Shown here one piece after another: positions 11,021 to 19,004 of a stretch of 38,624 nt of DNA (its first letter is position 1; each line of letters opens with the position of its first letter). The DNA is from Clostridia bacterium. GTDB taxonomy: Bacteria > Bacillota > Clostridia > Christensenellales > UBA1242. Both the position numbers and the translations under genes were made by a program. Where the stretch lies: NCBI GenBank assembly GCA_009929275.1, contig SAAW01000010.1, positions 1-38,624 of the forward strand, written 5' to 3'. Under the pieces are notes generated by a model, which worked only from the letters and a program-made list of their open reading frames with translations, was not told where the DNA came from and did no database searches.

Positions 11021-12433
11021 ATGAAAAGAACAAAAATAGTTTGCACTCTGGGACCTTCGACTGACGAGTATGAGAAAATCATTCGACTTTTAAAAGCAGG
11101 AATGAATGTTGCCAGGCTTAATATGAGCCATGGCACTTTGGATAGTCATCAAGCAACCTTAAATCTTGTGAAGAAAGCGCGGAAAGAACTTGGCGTCCCT
11201 TGTGCGATTATGGTGGACACTTGTGGACCCGAACTACGAATCGGCTCTTTTGAAAATGGCAAAGCGACTCTCAAAAGAGATCAGACTTTCATTTTTTCCA
11301 CCACGAATTTGAAAGGAAACGACGAGAGAGTCTATTGCGGATATCCAAAACTTTTAGAAGTCATTTCCCCAAGGCAGAAGTTGTTTGCAAACAATGGACT
11401 GCTTGAATTTGCTGTCGTTAAGATTGAAAATGGCGAGATTATCTGCAAGGTGAAGACGGGCGGAGAATTCAGTGATCATAAAAGCATTTCAATTCCTCAT
11501 GTTCGATTGCCACTTCCTTTCATAAGCGAAAAGGACGAAAAAAACATAGAATTTGCAGCAAAAAATGCGGTTGAGTATATTTCAGCATCATTTGTAAGCA
11601 CTGTTAATGATGTCAAGGAACTGAAAGATTGCATAAAAAAATATCATGGGAAGCAAGAAATTATTTCAAAAATTGAAAGTGCACAGGGGATTCAAAACCT
11701 AGACAAAATTTTTGATGAATGTGACGGAGTTATGGTTGCTCGTGGCGATATGGGCACTGAAATTCACTTGGAGGATATTCCTAGTGTGCAAAAAAATATG
11801 ATATTAAAATCACTTCAAAAAGGAAAAAAAGTCATCGTTGCCACAGAAATGCTTGAATCAATGATCTATAAAATCCGTCCAACAAGAGCCGAGACAACAG
11901 ATGTTTCGCAAGCGATATTTGACAAAACAGATGCAACAATGCTTTCTGGAGAGACGGCATCGGGGCTATATCCCGTCGAAGTTGTGCAAACAATGGCAAG
12001 GATAATAAACGCCACTGAAAAAAAGATTGACTATAATGAAGCGATTGAAGGCAATGTTGAAAACTCAAAAAACAAACTTGAAGCGATATCATTTTCAGCG
12101 TGTGCCACAGCCAAAGCAGTCGGGGCAAAAGCAATTGTTTGTTTCACAGAAAATGGAAAAACTGCAAAAGCAATCTCCCGTTTCCGTCCGCAAGCAGTCA
12201 TTTTAGCACTCACGCACGATGAGTTTGTCTATAACAGCCTAAGTCTTTCATGGGGAGTCCTTCCATTGCTTGTTAAAAAACAAGAAGAATTGCAAGATAT
12301 GATTTCATATGCAAAACGCACTGTGAAAAGGCTCAAATTGGCAAAAGTGAAAGAGAAGATTGTTGTAACTTTTGGCTTCCCAACTGATGAAAATTGCACC
12401 ACAAATGCAGTAAATATAAGTGAAATTTTGTAA
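11021..12433 (+). CDS. pyk: pyruvate kinase
   Basis: Converts phosphoenolpyruvate and ADP to pyruvate and ATP in glycolysis. Seen: N-terminal TKIVCTLGPSTDEYE and MNVARLNMSHG, the B domain starting near CGPELRIG, ISKIESAQGIQNLDKI with the catalytic lysine and metal-binding glutamate, GVMVARGDMG, and the C-terminal allosteric domain. The helix after this reads TEMLESM, where most homologues have TQMLESM. At 470 residues it is the standard short form without the extra C-terminal PEP-utiliser domain found in Bacillus. AAAGGAAAG precedes the ATG. No convincing terminator follows; the next gene has its own promoter. Confidence 0.96.
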   Translation: MKRTKIVCTLGPSTDEYEKIIRLLKAGMNVARLNMSHGTLDSHQATLNLVKKARKELGVPCAIMVDTCGPELRIGSFENGKATLKRDQTFIFSTTNLKGNDERVYCGYPKLLEVISPRQKLFANNGLLEFAVVKIENGEIICKVKTGGEFSDHKSISIPHVRLPLPFISEKDEKNIEFAAKNAVEYISASFVSTVNDVKELKDCIKKYHGKQEIISKIESAQGIQNLDKIFDECDGVMVARGDMGTEIHLEDIPSVQKNMILKSLQKGKKVIVATEMLESMIYKIRPTRAETTDVSQAIFDKTDATMLSGETASGLYPVEVVQTMARIINATEKKIDYNEAIEGNVENSKNKLEAISFSACATAKAVGAKAIVCFTENGKTAKAISRFRPQAVILALTHDEFVYNSLSLSWGVLPLLVKKQEELQDMISYAKRTVKRLKLAKVKEKIVVTFGFPTDENCTTNAVNISEIL

Positions 12434-12457
12434 TTTTTTAAAATAATCGATATTTTA

Positions 12458-12486
12458 TTGACAAAAAATAGTCTTAATTGTATATT
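12458..12486 (+). promoter_or_regulatory. sigma-A promoter for the VUT-like gene
   Basis: TTGACA and TATATT with a 17-base spacer, ending 26 bases before the start codon of the transporter gene. An AAAGGAG ribosome site lies between. Confidence 0.8.
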
Positions 12487-12512
12487 ATAGGTAATATAAA
12501 AGGAGATTTAAA

Positions 12513-13256
12513 ATGTTAATTAACGGTTATGGAACTATCAATTGGTCATCACTTCTAGTGGTGAGTGCTCTCGGCATTTTAGGTTTGTGGGTCGCTTTCA
12601 GTTTTTTGAATAAAAACGGACTATTTCTATTTTCTGTCTTAGCGATTGCGCTCTCAACAATGTTGAGCCCAGCATTAATTTATGGGCCACTCTCAATGTC
12701 AATTGTGCTGCTCCCCCTTGTCTTTTTTGCACTTTTCATTTGCTATGAAAAGTATGGGAAAGATGACGCTCAGAGGTTGTTCTACATATCACTCATCACA
12801 ATTGGAGTGTTATTCGTTTTCAGTTTTTTCCAAGCAGCATACTTAGACGCAGAATTCAATATGCAATTCTTTTTAAGTTGGGATTTCATTGGGGGCTACA
12901 TTGCTTTGGCAGTGGCTTATGCAAGTGCAGGTTTTGGGACATATTTCTTAAACAGCAAAATTTCTTGGAAGAAGATGAACAAATATCTTCGAAGAAGTTT
13001 GATAATTTCCATCGCATCTGTCATCAATTGTATCTTGTTTGTGTTTCTTAGCAACATCGGAAGTTTGGCTTTCGGAAGCATAATTCTCTTAATGTTTATT
13101 GCAATTCTTATAACAACTTCGGTGAGTTTTGCAGTTGCATATCTTGCAAAATATTTAAACAGAAAGCCTATCATTGAGATTACTCCAGATGTCACTGCAG
13201 AAGAAAAAGCAGAAAAAGCAGAACAAGAAGCAAAAGAAGTAAAAGATAAAGAATAA
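12513..13256 (+). CDS. probable VUT/YhhQ-family queuosine precursor transporter
   Basis: Integral membrane protein of 247 residues with six to seven hydrophobic helices and a charged Glu/Lys/Ala tail. The pattern fits the VUT family (YhhQ): an early short hydrophobic pair, a loop ending CYEKYGKDDAQRLFYIS that resembles the family's E-YGK-xxAR motif, and the late AYASAGFGTYFLNSKISW and RRSLIISIASVINCILFV segments, like the conserved loop plus S-x-x-D-x-x-F helix, here with N for the usual D. Members import preQ0/preQ1 or queuine. The presence of queH in the same window fits a salvage route to queuosine. Assignment is by pattern, so moderate. It has its own strong promoter. Confidence 0.6.
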   Translation: MLINGYGTINWSSLLVVSALGILGLWVAFSFLNKNGLFLFSVLAIALSTMLSPALIYGPLSMSIVLLPLVFFALFICYEKYGKDDAQRLFYISLITIGVLFVFSFFQAAYLDAEFNMQFFLSWDFIGGYIALAVAYASAGFGTYFLNSKISWKKMNKYLRRSLIISIASVINCILFVFLSNIGSLAFGSIILLMFIAILITTSVSFAVAYLAKYLNRKPIIEITPDVTAEEKAEKAEQEAKEVKDKE

Positions 13257-13272
13257 ATAACAAAAAATTTTC

Positions 13273-13300
13273 TTGAAATTTTTGCAAATGTGTGTATAAT
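13273..13300 (+). promoter_or_regulatory. tRNA-Val promoter
   Basis: TTGAAA and TATAAT spaced by 16 bases, with the -10 box ending 21 bases before the tRNA. Confidence 0.8.
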
Positions 13301-13321
13301 GTTTTATACACTTTTGCATTT

Positions 13322-13397
13322 GGGCAATTAACTCAGTTGGTAGAGTGTCACTTTGACGTAGTGGAAGTCAGGAGTTCGAGTCTCTTATTGCCCACCA
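13322..13397 (+). tRNA. tRNA-Val (GAC)
   Basis: GGGCAAT pairs with ATTGCCC; the D arm is ACTC/GAGT; the anticodon stem TCACT/AGTGG encloses loop TTGACGT, giving anticodon GAC. The T arm AGGAG/CTCTT holds TTCGAGT, and CCA is encoded. All arms close with a few G-T pairs. Confidence 0.93.
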
Positions 13398-13406
13398 AAT
13401 AAAAAT

Positions 13407-13430
13407 TAACTCCCGTTTGGGAGTTTTTTT
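13407..13430 (+). terminator. terminator after tRNA-Val
   Basis: ACTCCC-GTTT-GGGAGT stem (extended by one A-T pair) followed by six T, twelve bases after the CCA end. Confidence 0.93.
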
Positions 13431-13490
13431 ATGACATATAATTGACTATGTTTTTTATGTTGTATACTATTTATATTATTAGAGGTTGTT

Positions 13491-13991
13491 ATGTTTAATG
13501 AATTAAGCGAAAAAGATATTTTTGAGATGGAAAAAGAGATTGATTATAGAATAGCGTTTATTCGCCCAAAAATATCTAAGGATATTGTGGAAGCAAAGGC
13601 GCATGGTGACCTCAGCGAAAATGCCGAGTATCACGCTGCCAGAAGGGAAAAGGGGATTAATGAGGGAAGGATTGAATATCTTCGCTTAATGATAAAAACT
13701 GCCAAAGTTGTCCATCAAAACAATAAAAGTGATGAAGTGGGAATTTTTGACAAAGTGGAAGTGTTTTTTGAGGAAGACAACGAGTCTCAAACGGTTCAAA
13801 TCTCCACCACGATGAGGAATGACCCCTCTAAAGGTGTAATCAGCAAAGAATCCCCCTTTGGACAAGCTATTTTGGGAAAAAGAAAAGGTGATAAGGTTGA
13901 AGTAAAAGTGAATAAGGAATATAGTTATCACGTCGTAATAAAATCAATTATAAAACTCACAAGTGAAGATATAAATATTCCTATTTCATAA
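13491..13991 (+). CDS. greA: transcription elongation factor GreA
   Basis: GreA binds the RNA polymerase secondary channel and stimulates cleavage of backtracked RNA. Seen: an N-terminal coiled coil with the acidic catalytic tip (AKAHGDLSENAEYHAARREKG, whose DLSENAEYHAA core is the family signature), then a C-terminal FKBP-like domain with SPFGQAILGKRKGDKVEV. At 166 residues it is full length. AGAGG lies eight bases before the ATG. It is a single-gene unit closed by the terminator that follows. Confidence 0.95.
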   Translation: MFNELSEKDIFEMEKEIDYRIAFIRPKISKDIVEAKAHGDLSENAEYHAARREKGINEGRIEYLRLMIKTAKVVHQNNKSDEVGIFDKVEVFFEEDNESQTVQISTTMRNDPSKGVISKESPFGQAILGKRKGDKVEVKVNKEYSYHVVIKSIIKLTSEDINIPIS

Positions 13992-14021
13992 AATAGATTT
14001 ATTCAAACTTTTTTAAATTTT

Positions 14022-14052
14022 AAAAAAACAGGTAAAATAACCTGTCTTTTTT
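14022..14052. terminator. bidirectional terminator between greA and rubrerythrin
   Basis: ACAGGT-AAAATA-ACCTGT stem with an A-run on the left and a T-run on the right, so it can stop transcription from both convergent genes. Confidence 0.88.
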
Positions 14053-14081
14053 AATTAAATTATAAATTTATAGAAAAAATA

Positions 14082-14630
14082 TTAAACATAATTCTCACAA
14101 AGAACTTCGAAATAACTTTGTGGGTGAGCGCATGTTGGGCAAATTTCTGGTGCTTTTTTGCCGACGACAATATGTCCGCAATTTCTGCATTCCCAAACTT
14201 TAATTTCGCTTTTTTCAAACACTTTTTTTGCTTCTACATTTTTGAGAAGTGCTCGATATCTCTCTTCGTGGCGCTTTTCAATCTTTGCCACCAGTCTAAA
14301 CTTTCCTGCCAAATCTTTAAACCCTTCTTTCTCGGCAGTTTTTGCAAAATTATCATACATATCAGTCCATTCATAATTCTCACCAGCAGCCGCAGATACA
14401 AGATTTTGCGCAGTGTCTCCTATGCCGTTTAGTTCTTTAAACCAAAGTTTAGCATGCTCTTTTTCGTTGTCAGAAGTTTTGCCAAAAATTTCTGCAATTT
14501 GCTCAAAGCCCTCTTTTTTGGCAACACTTTGGAAATAATTATATTTTGTCCTTGCTTGAGTTTCCCCAGCAAAAGCCTCTAAAAGATTTTTTTCTGTCTG
14601 CGTTCCCGCATATTTATTTTTATTTTCCAT
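14082..14630 (-). CDS. rubrerythrin
   Basis: Non-haem iron peroxidase that reduces hydrogen peroxide in anaerobes. Seen: a ferritin-like four-helix domain with E-rich helices ([18 protein letters not shown] and [14 protein letters not shown], then a third EKEGF and a fourth EKRHEERY), followed by a C-terminal rubredoxin domain with WECRNCGHI and CPTCAHP cysteine pairs that bind one iron. The length of 182 is typical. AGGAG precedes the ATG. Its presence argues for an anaerobic, oxygen-sensitive organism. A TATAAT box lies upstream on the minus strand, but I see no convincing -35 or PerR palindrome. Confidence 0.95.
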   Translation of the reverse strand: MENKNKYAGTQTEKNLLEAFAGETQARTKYNYFQSVAKKEGFEQIAEIFGKTSDNEKEHAKLWFKELNGIGDTAQNLVSAAAGENYEWTDMYDNFAKTAEKEGFKDLAGKFRLVAKIEKRHEERYRALLKNVEAKKVFEKSEIKVWECRNCGHIVVGKKAPEICPTCAHPQSYFEVLCENYV

Positions 14631-14746
14631 ATTTCTTTCTCCTTTTTTTTATCAATTACACATAATTATAACATAAATATATTAATTAAAAAACAAATCA
14701 ACTTGTTTTTATAACAATAGGGAATATAAATCTTTTAAATAGTAGA

Positions 14747-15232
14747 TTAAAGATATTCTTTCATTGCATTTTCTAGAAACTCACCCGCGTTCAAAATTAT
14801 TTTCTTTTCAGCATAAGAGTCGTTATCTCGATTGTCAATAAATTCCTCAAATCCACTTTCAACAATTTTGACCAATTCTTCAGGATTGCCCCTGTTTCTT
14901 AATCTCTGAATATATTCTTCTTTACAATTTTTACTTGGATATACAAGCCAATATTTCAAATTATTTCTACGGCACAATTCAAGGACTCTATAAGGAACCA
15001 AAATAAAGTCAAAATTTTTCTGTGCTAAAAGTAACTTTTCAAGATAAATATTTTCAAAATTTGGATTTTTTTTCTTTTTAAGACCTTTAATTGCCTCATT
15101 CCCTAGTTTTTTTTGATTTTCAGTCAAAATATAGGCGTCGTTAATTGATTCCAAATCAATCACATTACTATATTTTTTTCCCAAGGTTGTTTTACCGCTT
15201 CCGATGAAAGAATGGACGATTATACCTTTCAT
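14747..15232 (-). CDS. P-loop nucleotide-binding protein, kinase-like
   Basis: One hundred sixty-one residues that begin MKGIIVHSFIGSGKTTLGKKY, a clear Walker-A-like loop, followed by a DLES segment. The protein is shaped like small P-loop kinases found in phages and mobile elements (GKTTLAKKY, then VIDLESS). A Walker-B-like hydrophobic strand FDFILVPYRV follows, and an arginine-rich segment (IQRLRNRGNPEE) could be the lid. The substrate is unknown. The ATG overlaps the stop of the upstream nucleotidyltransferase-like gene by four bases, so the two are translated together and probably act together. AT-rich, and last gene of the accessory cluster. Confidence 0.6.
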   Translation of the reverse strand: MKGIIVHSFIGSGKTTLGKKYSNVIDLESINDAYILTENQKKLGNEAIKGLKKKKNPNFENIYLEKLLLAQKNFDFILVPYRVLELCRRNNLKYWLVYPSKNCKEEYIQRLRNRGNPEELVKIVESGFEEFIDNRDNDSYAEKKIILNAGEFLENAMKEYL

Positions 15233-15918
15233 TTATTTTCACCAAAAAGACCTAATAAAAAATCACTATATTTTTTTTGCAATTTTAAAAGTTTAATTCT
15301 TTCAGTAAATATTGCTTTTTGACTTTCTTCTTTTAAACAAAAATTTGACATAATGTGATATCTTGTTCTTTCAATTCCAAAATACTTGAAAAAGATTTTA
15401 AGTAAAACAGAAAAATCATTCTTATATTTTTTTATATAAATTTCTTTCTTTATTTCAAATCTTTCTGGTGTTAAGTTTGCATATGTCATCAATTTGAAAC
15501 CTAGATTTTTTTTAAAATCTTCAATATAAACTTTTTGACCATTCAAATAGATAAAATAAATAGTTTTTTCAATTTTTGAAATGTCACAATTAAAACAGTC
15601 CAAAAAAATTTCTTTTCCTTCAACTTCCTGTCTTTTTTTTGTTTTGCCCAAATTATAAACTTCGTGGCGATAGACTTCAATGTCATAATCCGTAGGATTT
15701 CTGTAAAATTTTGAAAATAGAAGGCTAATTTTATAGTGATAAAGAATTTTAATCTTGCCTTCAACGACATGACATTTACTCACCAATTTTTTGTCGCACA
15801 GCCCTAAAAGCATCAGTCCAATTGAACCCGCAAAAGAATAAATAATTCCCTTCTCGTCTTCTTGTGGATATTTTTTTATTATAGCCAAAATATTTTCAAC
15901 AAACTCAGACTTCTTCAC
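15229..15918 (-). CDS. nucleotidyltransferase-like protein, unknown role
   Basis: Two hundred twenty-nine residues, GTG start behind a perfect GGAGG. The N-terminal part has IIYSFAGSIGLMLLGL, then RNPTDYDIEVYRHEV, then FLDCFN. This order (Gly-Ser helix, then Asp-x-Asp in a strand after an R-x-P-T-D) is the hallmark of the nucleotidyltransferase fold used by AbiEii-type and DUF6036-like proteins, and the later helix with KLMTYANL fits the C-terminal helical half. It is coupled by ATGA to the P-loop gene downstream. I cannot place it in a named family; the fold call is inference from spaced motifs. An NTase plus kinase pair resembles toxin-antitoxin or defence modules but could also be tRNA or sugar metabolism. 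Confidence 0.5.
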   Translation of the reverse strand: MKKSEFVENILAIIKKYPQEDEKGIIYSFAGSIGLMLLGLCDKKLVSKCHVVEGKIKILYHYKISLLFSKFYRNPTDYDIEVYRHEVYNLGKTKKRQEVEGKEIFLDCFNCDISKIEKTIYFIYLNGQKVYIEDFKKNLGFKLMTYANLTPERFEIKKEIYIKKYKNDFSVLLKIFFKYFGIERTRYHIMSNFCLKEESQKAIFTERIKLLKLQKKYSDFLLGLFGENK

Positions 15919-15950
15919 ATTTCCTCCAAAAAATTTATTTTAAATTTTCT

Positions 15951-16436
15951 TTAATTATTACTCATAATTTTAGAATAATCAAAACCAATTGGACAACAAC
16001 TAGGAACGCCCAAAAATGGAGTTTCCTCACTATTTGGAATGTTATAAGCAAGAGATATGAACGGAGCGATGTTAACCCCACTTGTCACGCATATCACACA
16101 TTCATCATCTTCAAATTTTGCAATTATTTCTTTTAACAAAGAAGTTATTCTATTTTGAGTGTTAACCCATGTCTCACCTTTATTGCTACGATATTCATTA
16201 AGTCTTTCGTCAATTATGATAGGGACATTCAAATATTTATTAATTAAATTCGCAGTCTTTGTGCATCTAAAAAATTCTGATGAATAAATAGCTTTGATGA
16301 TAATACTTGAATTCATTTCTTTAAATAGTTTTGCAACAATTTTAGCATCTTTCTTTCCAATATTTGTTATGTCATCATCTTGACTAGGCGGATTTCCTTT
16401 AAGTCTATTAGCATGGTGGCAATAAATTATTCTCAT
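15951..16436 (-). CDS. histidine phosphatase-like protein, atypical active site
   Basis: One hundred sixty-one residues in the histidine phosphatase (phosphoglycerate mutase-like) fold: N-terminal strand MRIIYCHHANR in place of the usual xxRHGxx, GKKDAKIVAKLF helix, AIYSSEFFRCTKTANLI matching S-S-x-x-x-R-x-x-x-T-A, and VICVTSGVNIAPFIS where the second catalytic motif GHG/GHS normally lies. The phosphoaccepting His is retained but the preceding Arg is His, and the second His is replaced (TSG). It may be a weak or altered phosphatase, or a binding protein. It sits 33 bases upstream of the nucleotidyltransferase-like gene and 95 bases downstream of the ADP-ribosylglycohydrolase gene on the same strand. 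Confidence 0.6.
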   Translation of the reverse strand: MRIIYCHHANRLKGNPPSQDDDITNIGKKDAKIVAKLFKEMNSSIIIKAIYSSEFFRCTKTANLINKYLNVPIIIDERLNEYRSNKGETWVNTQNRITSLLKEIIAKFEDDECVICVTSGVNIAPFISLAYNIPNSEETPFLGVPSCCPIGFDYSKIMSNN

Positions 16437-16531
16437 CTATTCCCCTTTACTCGTTCACATAAGTATATTATTAAAAAATTAAAATTAAGTCAAACTTAAT
16501 GAAGAATGATAAATATTTATTAAAATGAAAA

Positions 16532-17314
16532 TTAATGTTTACCATCTATTTTTTCATAATATTGATTAATAATTTTTTGGAATTTGCTTGGCATCTTTTT
16601 TATTGCCTGCAATTTTAATGAATTTTCAATTCCATAAAGCGCCTCTGCCATTCCGCCAACAATACAAGCATTTGTGTCTGTATCTCCTCCAAAAGAAATT
16701 GCTAATAAAATTGCATTTTCAAATGAATTTGAATTAAATATGGAGTATAAACATATTGGCAAAGTTGTTTCACAAGTATAATTAAATTTTTCAACAATTG
16801 GCTTAACAATGTTTAAATTTAGTTTTGAAATAACATCATTTTTACTTAAACCTAACCTAAAATAAAAAATAATAAGCGCAATGGTTGTTGCTGAAGATAT
16901 TGCTTCAAAAGAATTGTGAGATGGTGCTGTTGCAAGTTTAACATTTTCCACAACTTCTTTCTCAGAATTAAACAAAAAACCTACTGGTGCAATCCTCATC
17001 ATTGCTCCATTTCCATGACTATTCCCAATTTCATTTGAGTTTGCCCATTTCATAAAATTTGGAGAGAATGTTGTTTTAAAATATGGAAAATAATCTGGCA
17101 AATAACCTGAAAAATCTTTTACATATTGTTTTAAAACAGATACATAATCCTTTTTATTAATAATTGCATCGGCGATTGCTACAGTTAAAATTGTGTCGTC
17201 ACTATAAAAAGAATTTTCTTCAATGATTTTATTAATTATAATTGGCTTATATTCGCTAATTTGCCCATATTCATAAATTGACCCAGCCAAATCTCCAATA
17301 ATAGATCCTAACAT
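16532..17314 (-). CDS. ADP-ribosylglycohydrolase family protein
   Basis: Member of the DraG/ARH family, which removes ADP-ribose from modified arginine or other acceptors, or acts on related nucleosides, with two magnesium ions. Seen: GSIIGDLAGSIYEY, the first metal motif YSDDTILT, GNGAMMRIAPVGF, the A-x-x-S-H-N segment, and the second metal motif SFGGDTDTNACIVGGM followed by EALYGIE. All catalytic acidic residues of the family are present, so it should be active. The track's GTG at 17317 sits too close to AGGAG; the ATG at 17314 is preferred (260 residues). First gene of the accessory cluster that lies downstream of tRNA-Ser. Confidence 0.9.
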   Translation of the reverse strand: MLGSIIGDLAGSIYEYGQISEYKPIIINKIIEENSFYSDDTILTVAIADAIINKKDYVSVLKQYVKDFSGYLPDYFPYFKTTFSPNFMKWANSNEIGNSHGNGAMMRIAPVGFLFNSEKEVVENVKLATAPSHNSFEAISSATTIALIIFYFRLGLSKNDVISKLNLNIVKPIVEKFNYTCETTLPICLYSIFNSNSFENAILLAISFGGDTDTNACIVGGMAEALYGIENSLKLQAIKKMPSKFQKIINQYYEKIDGKH

Positions 17315-17436
17315 CACAAACTCCTAAATTTTGTTATCAACTTTTTAATTATATAACATTTTGCAAGCATTGTAATTCTAATTAAAACAAATTAAAAAAT
17401 GCAACAAAGAAACTAGGCAAAATACTTAGTTTTTTA

Positions 17437-17459
17437 TGGGTAAAATTATGGGTAAAATT
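17437..17459. repeat. tandem ATGGGTAAAATT repeat beside tRNA-Ser
   Basis: Two tandem copies of TATGGGTAAAATTA lie 50 bases beyond the 3' end of tRNA-Ser. The reverse strand (TTTACCCATAA twice) looks like the integrase-end repeats of the tRNA-Leu element (ATACCCTAA), so it may be a remnant of a lost element (inference). Confidence 0.35.
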
Positions 17460-17508
17460 AAACTTTTTAATAAATAAAAATTTCGTTGACTCGTAAAACC
17501 CTTTAATT

Positions 17509-17597
17509 TGGCGGAGAGGACAGGATTCGAACCTGCGGTTGCTATTAACAACACACGCTTTCCAAGCGTGCACTTTAGACCACTCGGACACCTCTCC
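17509..17597 (-). tRNA. tRNA-Ser (GGA)
   Basis: Class II tRNA on the minus strand. GGAGAGG pairs with CCTCTCC, discriminator G, and CCA is encoded. Anticodon stem CACGC/GCGTG encloses TTGGAAA, giving GGA. A long variable arm (TGTTGTTAATAGCAAC) and T loop TTCGAAT are present. Confidence 0.95.
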
Positions 17598-17647
17598 AAA
17601 AATTTGTTGGCGAAAATATTTTGTGGATTTGTCTAAAAAATAATTTT

Positions 17648-17676
17648 ATGACTAAAAACTGAATAAAATTTAGTCA
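17648..17676. repeat. inverted repeat between tRNA-Ser promoter and tRNA
   Basis: TGACTAAA and TTTAGTCA form an eight-base inverted repeat within the leader transcribed from the promoter at 17684-17712. It could be an operator or a leader hairpin; no T-run follows on the minus strand. Confidence 0.4.
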
Positions 17677-17683
17677 CCTTTGC

Positions 17684-17712
17684 ATTATACAAAAAAGTTT
17701 ATTGTTTTGCAA
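17684..17712 (-). promoter_or_regulatory. tRNA-Ser promoter
   Basis: Reverse strand TTGCAA and TATAAT with exactly 17 bases between. The tRNA begins 87 bases after the -10 box, a long leader for a tRNA. Confidence 0.75.
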
Positions 17713-17760
17713 TAGAATTTTTGTTTTTTATGTTTGGAGGATTGACCACAAAAACTACAT

Positions 17761-18264
17761 TTATATGTAGAATTTAACAACCGTGCCGTCCTTGCATTTG
17801 ATAAGATTTATATGTCCATTTTTTGGTATTTTGTTAATAAAAGTGTTGATTGCATAAAGCGCAGAACTATGCCCCACAATTAAAACGCAGTCCAATTGCT
17901 TGTCCACAATTCTATTAAGCCCAGAAAAAACCCTATCTAGATATGTTTTGCAAGTCTCATATTCCTCACTTTCAAAATTATAGTTGAAATAATTTTTTGT
18001 AAATTCGTCTTGCAAAGTTGCGATTTGATTAAGTTTCAGCACCCCACGCTCATCAAATTCTTTGAAAATATTGAGTGAAATTTTCCTGTTTTTGTTAACT
18101 ATGTTTGCAGTTTGTAAGGCACAAGTTTGAGGTGAAATAAATATTTCGTCTATTTTTTCACCTTTGAGATATTGCCTAGCAAAAAATGCTTGCAGTTTTC
18201 CTTTGAGTGTCAGAGTGCCTTTTAAAATATTTTCTTCTCCGTGATTAAGAAAGATTATCTTCAT
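17761..18264 (-). CDS. histidine phosphatase-like protein lacking both active-site arginines
   Basis: One hundred sixty-seven residues with the histidine phosphatase fold: MKIIFLNHGEEN (N where the catalytic Arg of RHG is expected), LTLKGKLQAFFARQYL, IFISPQTCALQTANIV (C where the usual S-P-L-x-R-x-x-x-T-A arginine lies), an acid-rich middle, and VLIVGHSSALYAI with the second catalytic His. Both His are kept, but both phosphate-binding Arg are gone, so phosphatase activity is doubtful. It ends an operon with the YhhN gene, 11 bases away. Unlike the homologue at 15951-16436 the GHS motif is intact, so the two are not recent duplicates. Confidence 0.7.
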   Translation of the reverse strand: MKIIFLNHGEENILKGTLTLKGKLQAFFARQYLKGEKIDEIFISPQTCALQTANIVNKNRKISLNIFKEFDERGVLKLNQIATLQDEFTKNYFNYNFESEEYETCKTYLDRVFSGLNRIVDKQLDCVLIVGHSSALYAINTFINKIPKNGHINLIKCKDGTVVKFYI

Positions 18265-18275
18265 TTTGTTTCCTT

Positions 18276-19004
18276 TTAGATAAAAAATATAAACATTGCA
18301 ATGGCAATCTGAGCAAGATAATATAAAAAGTGATTGATGAATATTAAGGATTTATCATCTTGTTTTCCACCAAAATATTGCATTGAGAGAACTAGGTCGG
18401 AAAGTAAAAACAGAACAAAGCCAATTGCAAGAATAAACATTGGAAGTCCCGCGATGAGAAAACTTAAAAATATTGAAAGTGCCGTTGCAAAAAGCAATAT
18501 GAAAGTGTATGCGTTCACAATCTTTGCAAAGCCTTCAAAGTTAAATTTTAAAATCTTTATTGAAGCAAAATATATAATAGCAGTAAGCAAAATTGAAACT
18601 GCAACTATGATGAGTAAAGATAACCATTGCTCAGCGAAAAGATTGATTGCGTTTTGTGAAAATAGAATGAGCGCAGAAATATAAAAAAGATGCCCTAAGC
18701 CAAAAGAAGTCATTCCAAAAGTAAGATATTTGTTTTGATGAAAAGGATATATGACCTTTAAATCTAGCAAAATATCGCCAATAAGTCCGCAAACAAGCCC
18801 CGCAATTATGCACGACACAGCGTAACTGTTATATATGTTCAGTCCAGTTTTTGTCGAGGAAAGAAAGACAGCCAACAAAATAAAACTCAGCGAAGCCAGA
18901 GCTTTTGTGACAACACCTTCCACACCGCCCTTTTTAATTCGAGTATATAAAAATAAAGAAACTGTTAGAAAGCAAATGATGAGAGAAACTAATAAAACAA
19001 TCAT
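18276..19004 (-). CDS. YhhN/TMEM86-family membrane protein (lysoplasmalogenase-like)
   Basis: Eight hydrophobic helices in 242 residues. The family's signature runs are visible: CGLIGDILLDLKV in the third helix, FGLGHLFYIS in the fourth, LFLLSDLVLSMQYF in the seventh and HFLYYLAQIAIAM at the end. YhhN/TMEM86 proteins hydrolyse the vinyl ether bond of lysoplasmalogens; several Clostridia make plasmalogens, so this activity is plausible here. The acidic residues of GD and SD and the final YY-x-x-Q are the presumed active-site residues. GAGGTG precedes the ATG. Operon with the histidine phosphatase-like gene downstream. Confidence 0.82.
   Translation of the reverse strand: MIVLLVSLIICFLTVSLFLYTRIKKGGVEGVVTKALASLSFILLAVFLSSTKTGLNIYNSYAVSCIIAGLVCGLIGDILLDLKVIYPFHQNKYLTFGMTSFGLGHLFYISALILFSQNAINLFAEQWLSLLIIVAVSILLTAIIYFASIKILKFNFEGFAKIVNAYTFILLFATALSIFLSFLIAGLPMFILAIGFVLFLLSDLVLSMQYFGGKQDDKSLIFINHFLYYLAQIAIAMFIFFI

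Noticed and set aside
14640-14700. PerR-type operator for rubrerythrin
   Set aside because: TTATAATTAT-like sequence is present, but in DNA of this A/T content the match is not convincing.
14631-14746. duplicated tRNA-Ser 3' end marking the far edge of the accessory cluster
   Set aside because: I looked for it here and found none, so the cluster is not shown to be an intact integrated element.
17406-17435. terminator facing the plus strand (AAACTA/TAGTTT)
   Set aside because: There is no plus-strand gene upstream, and the stem is short and A/T only; may be chance.
17382-17591. 69-residue ORF over tRNA-Ser
   Set aside because: The sequence SNRRFESCPLRQ is the usual false translation of a tRNA gene.
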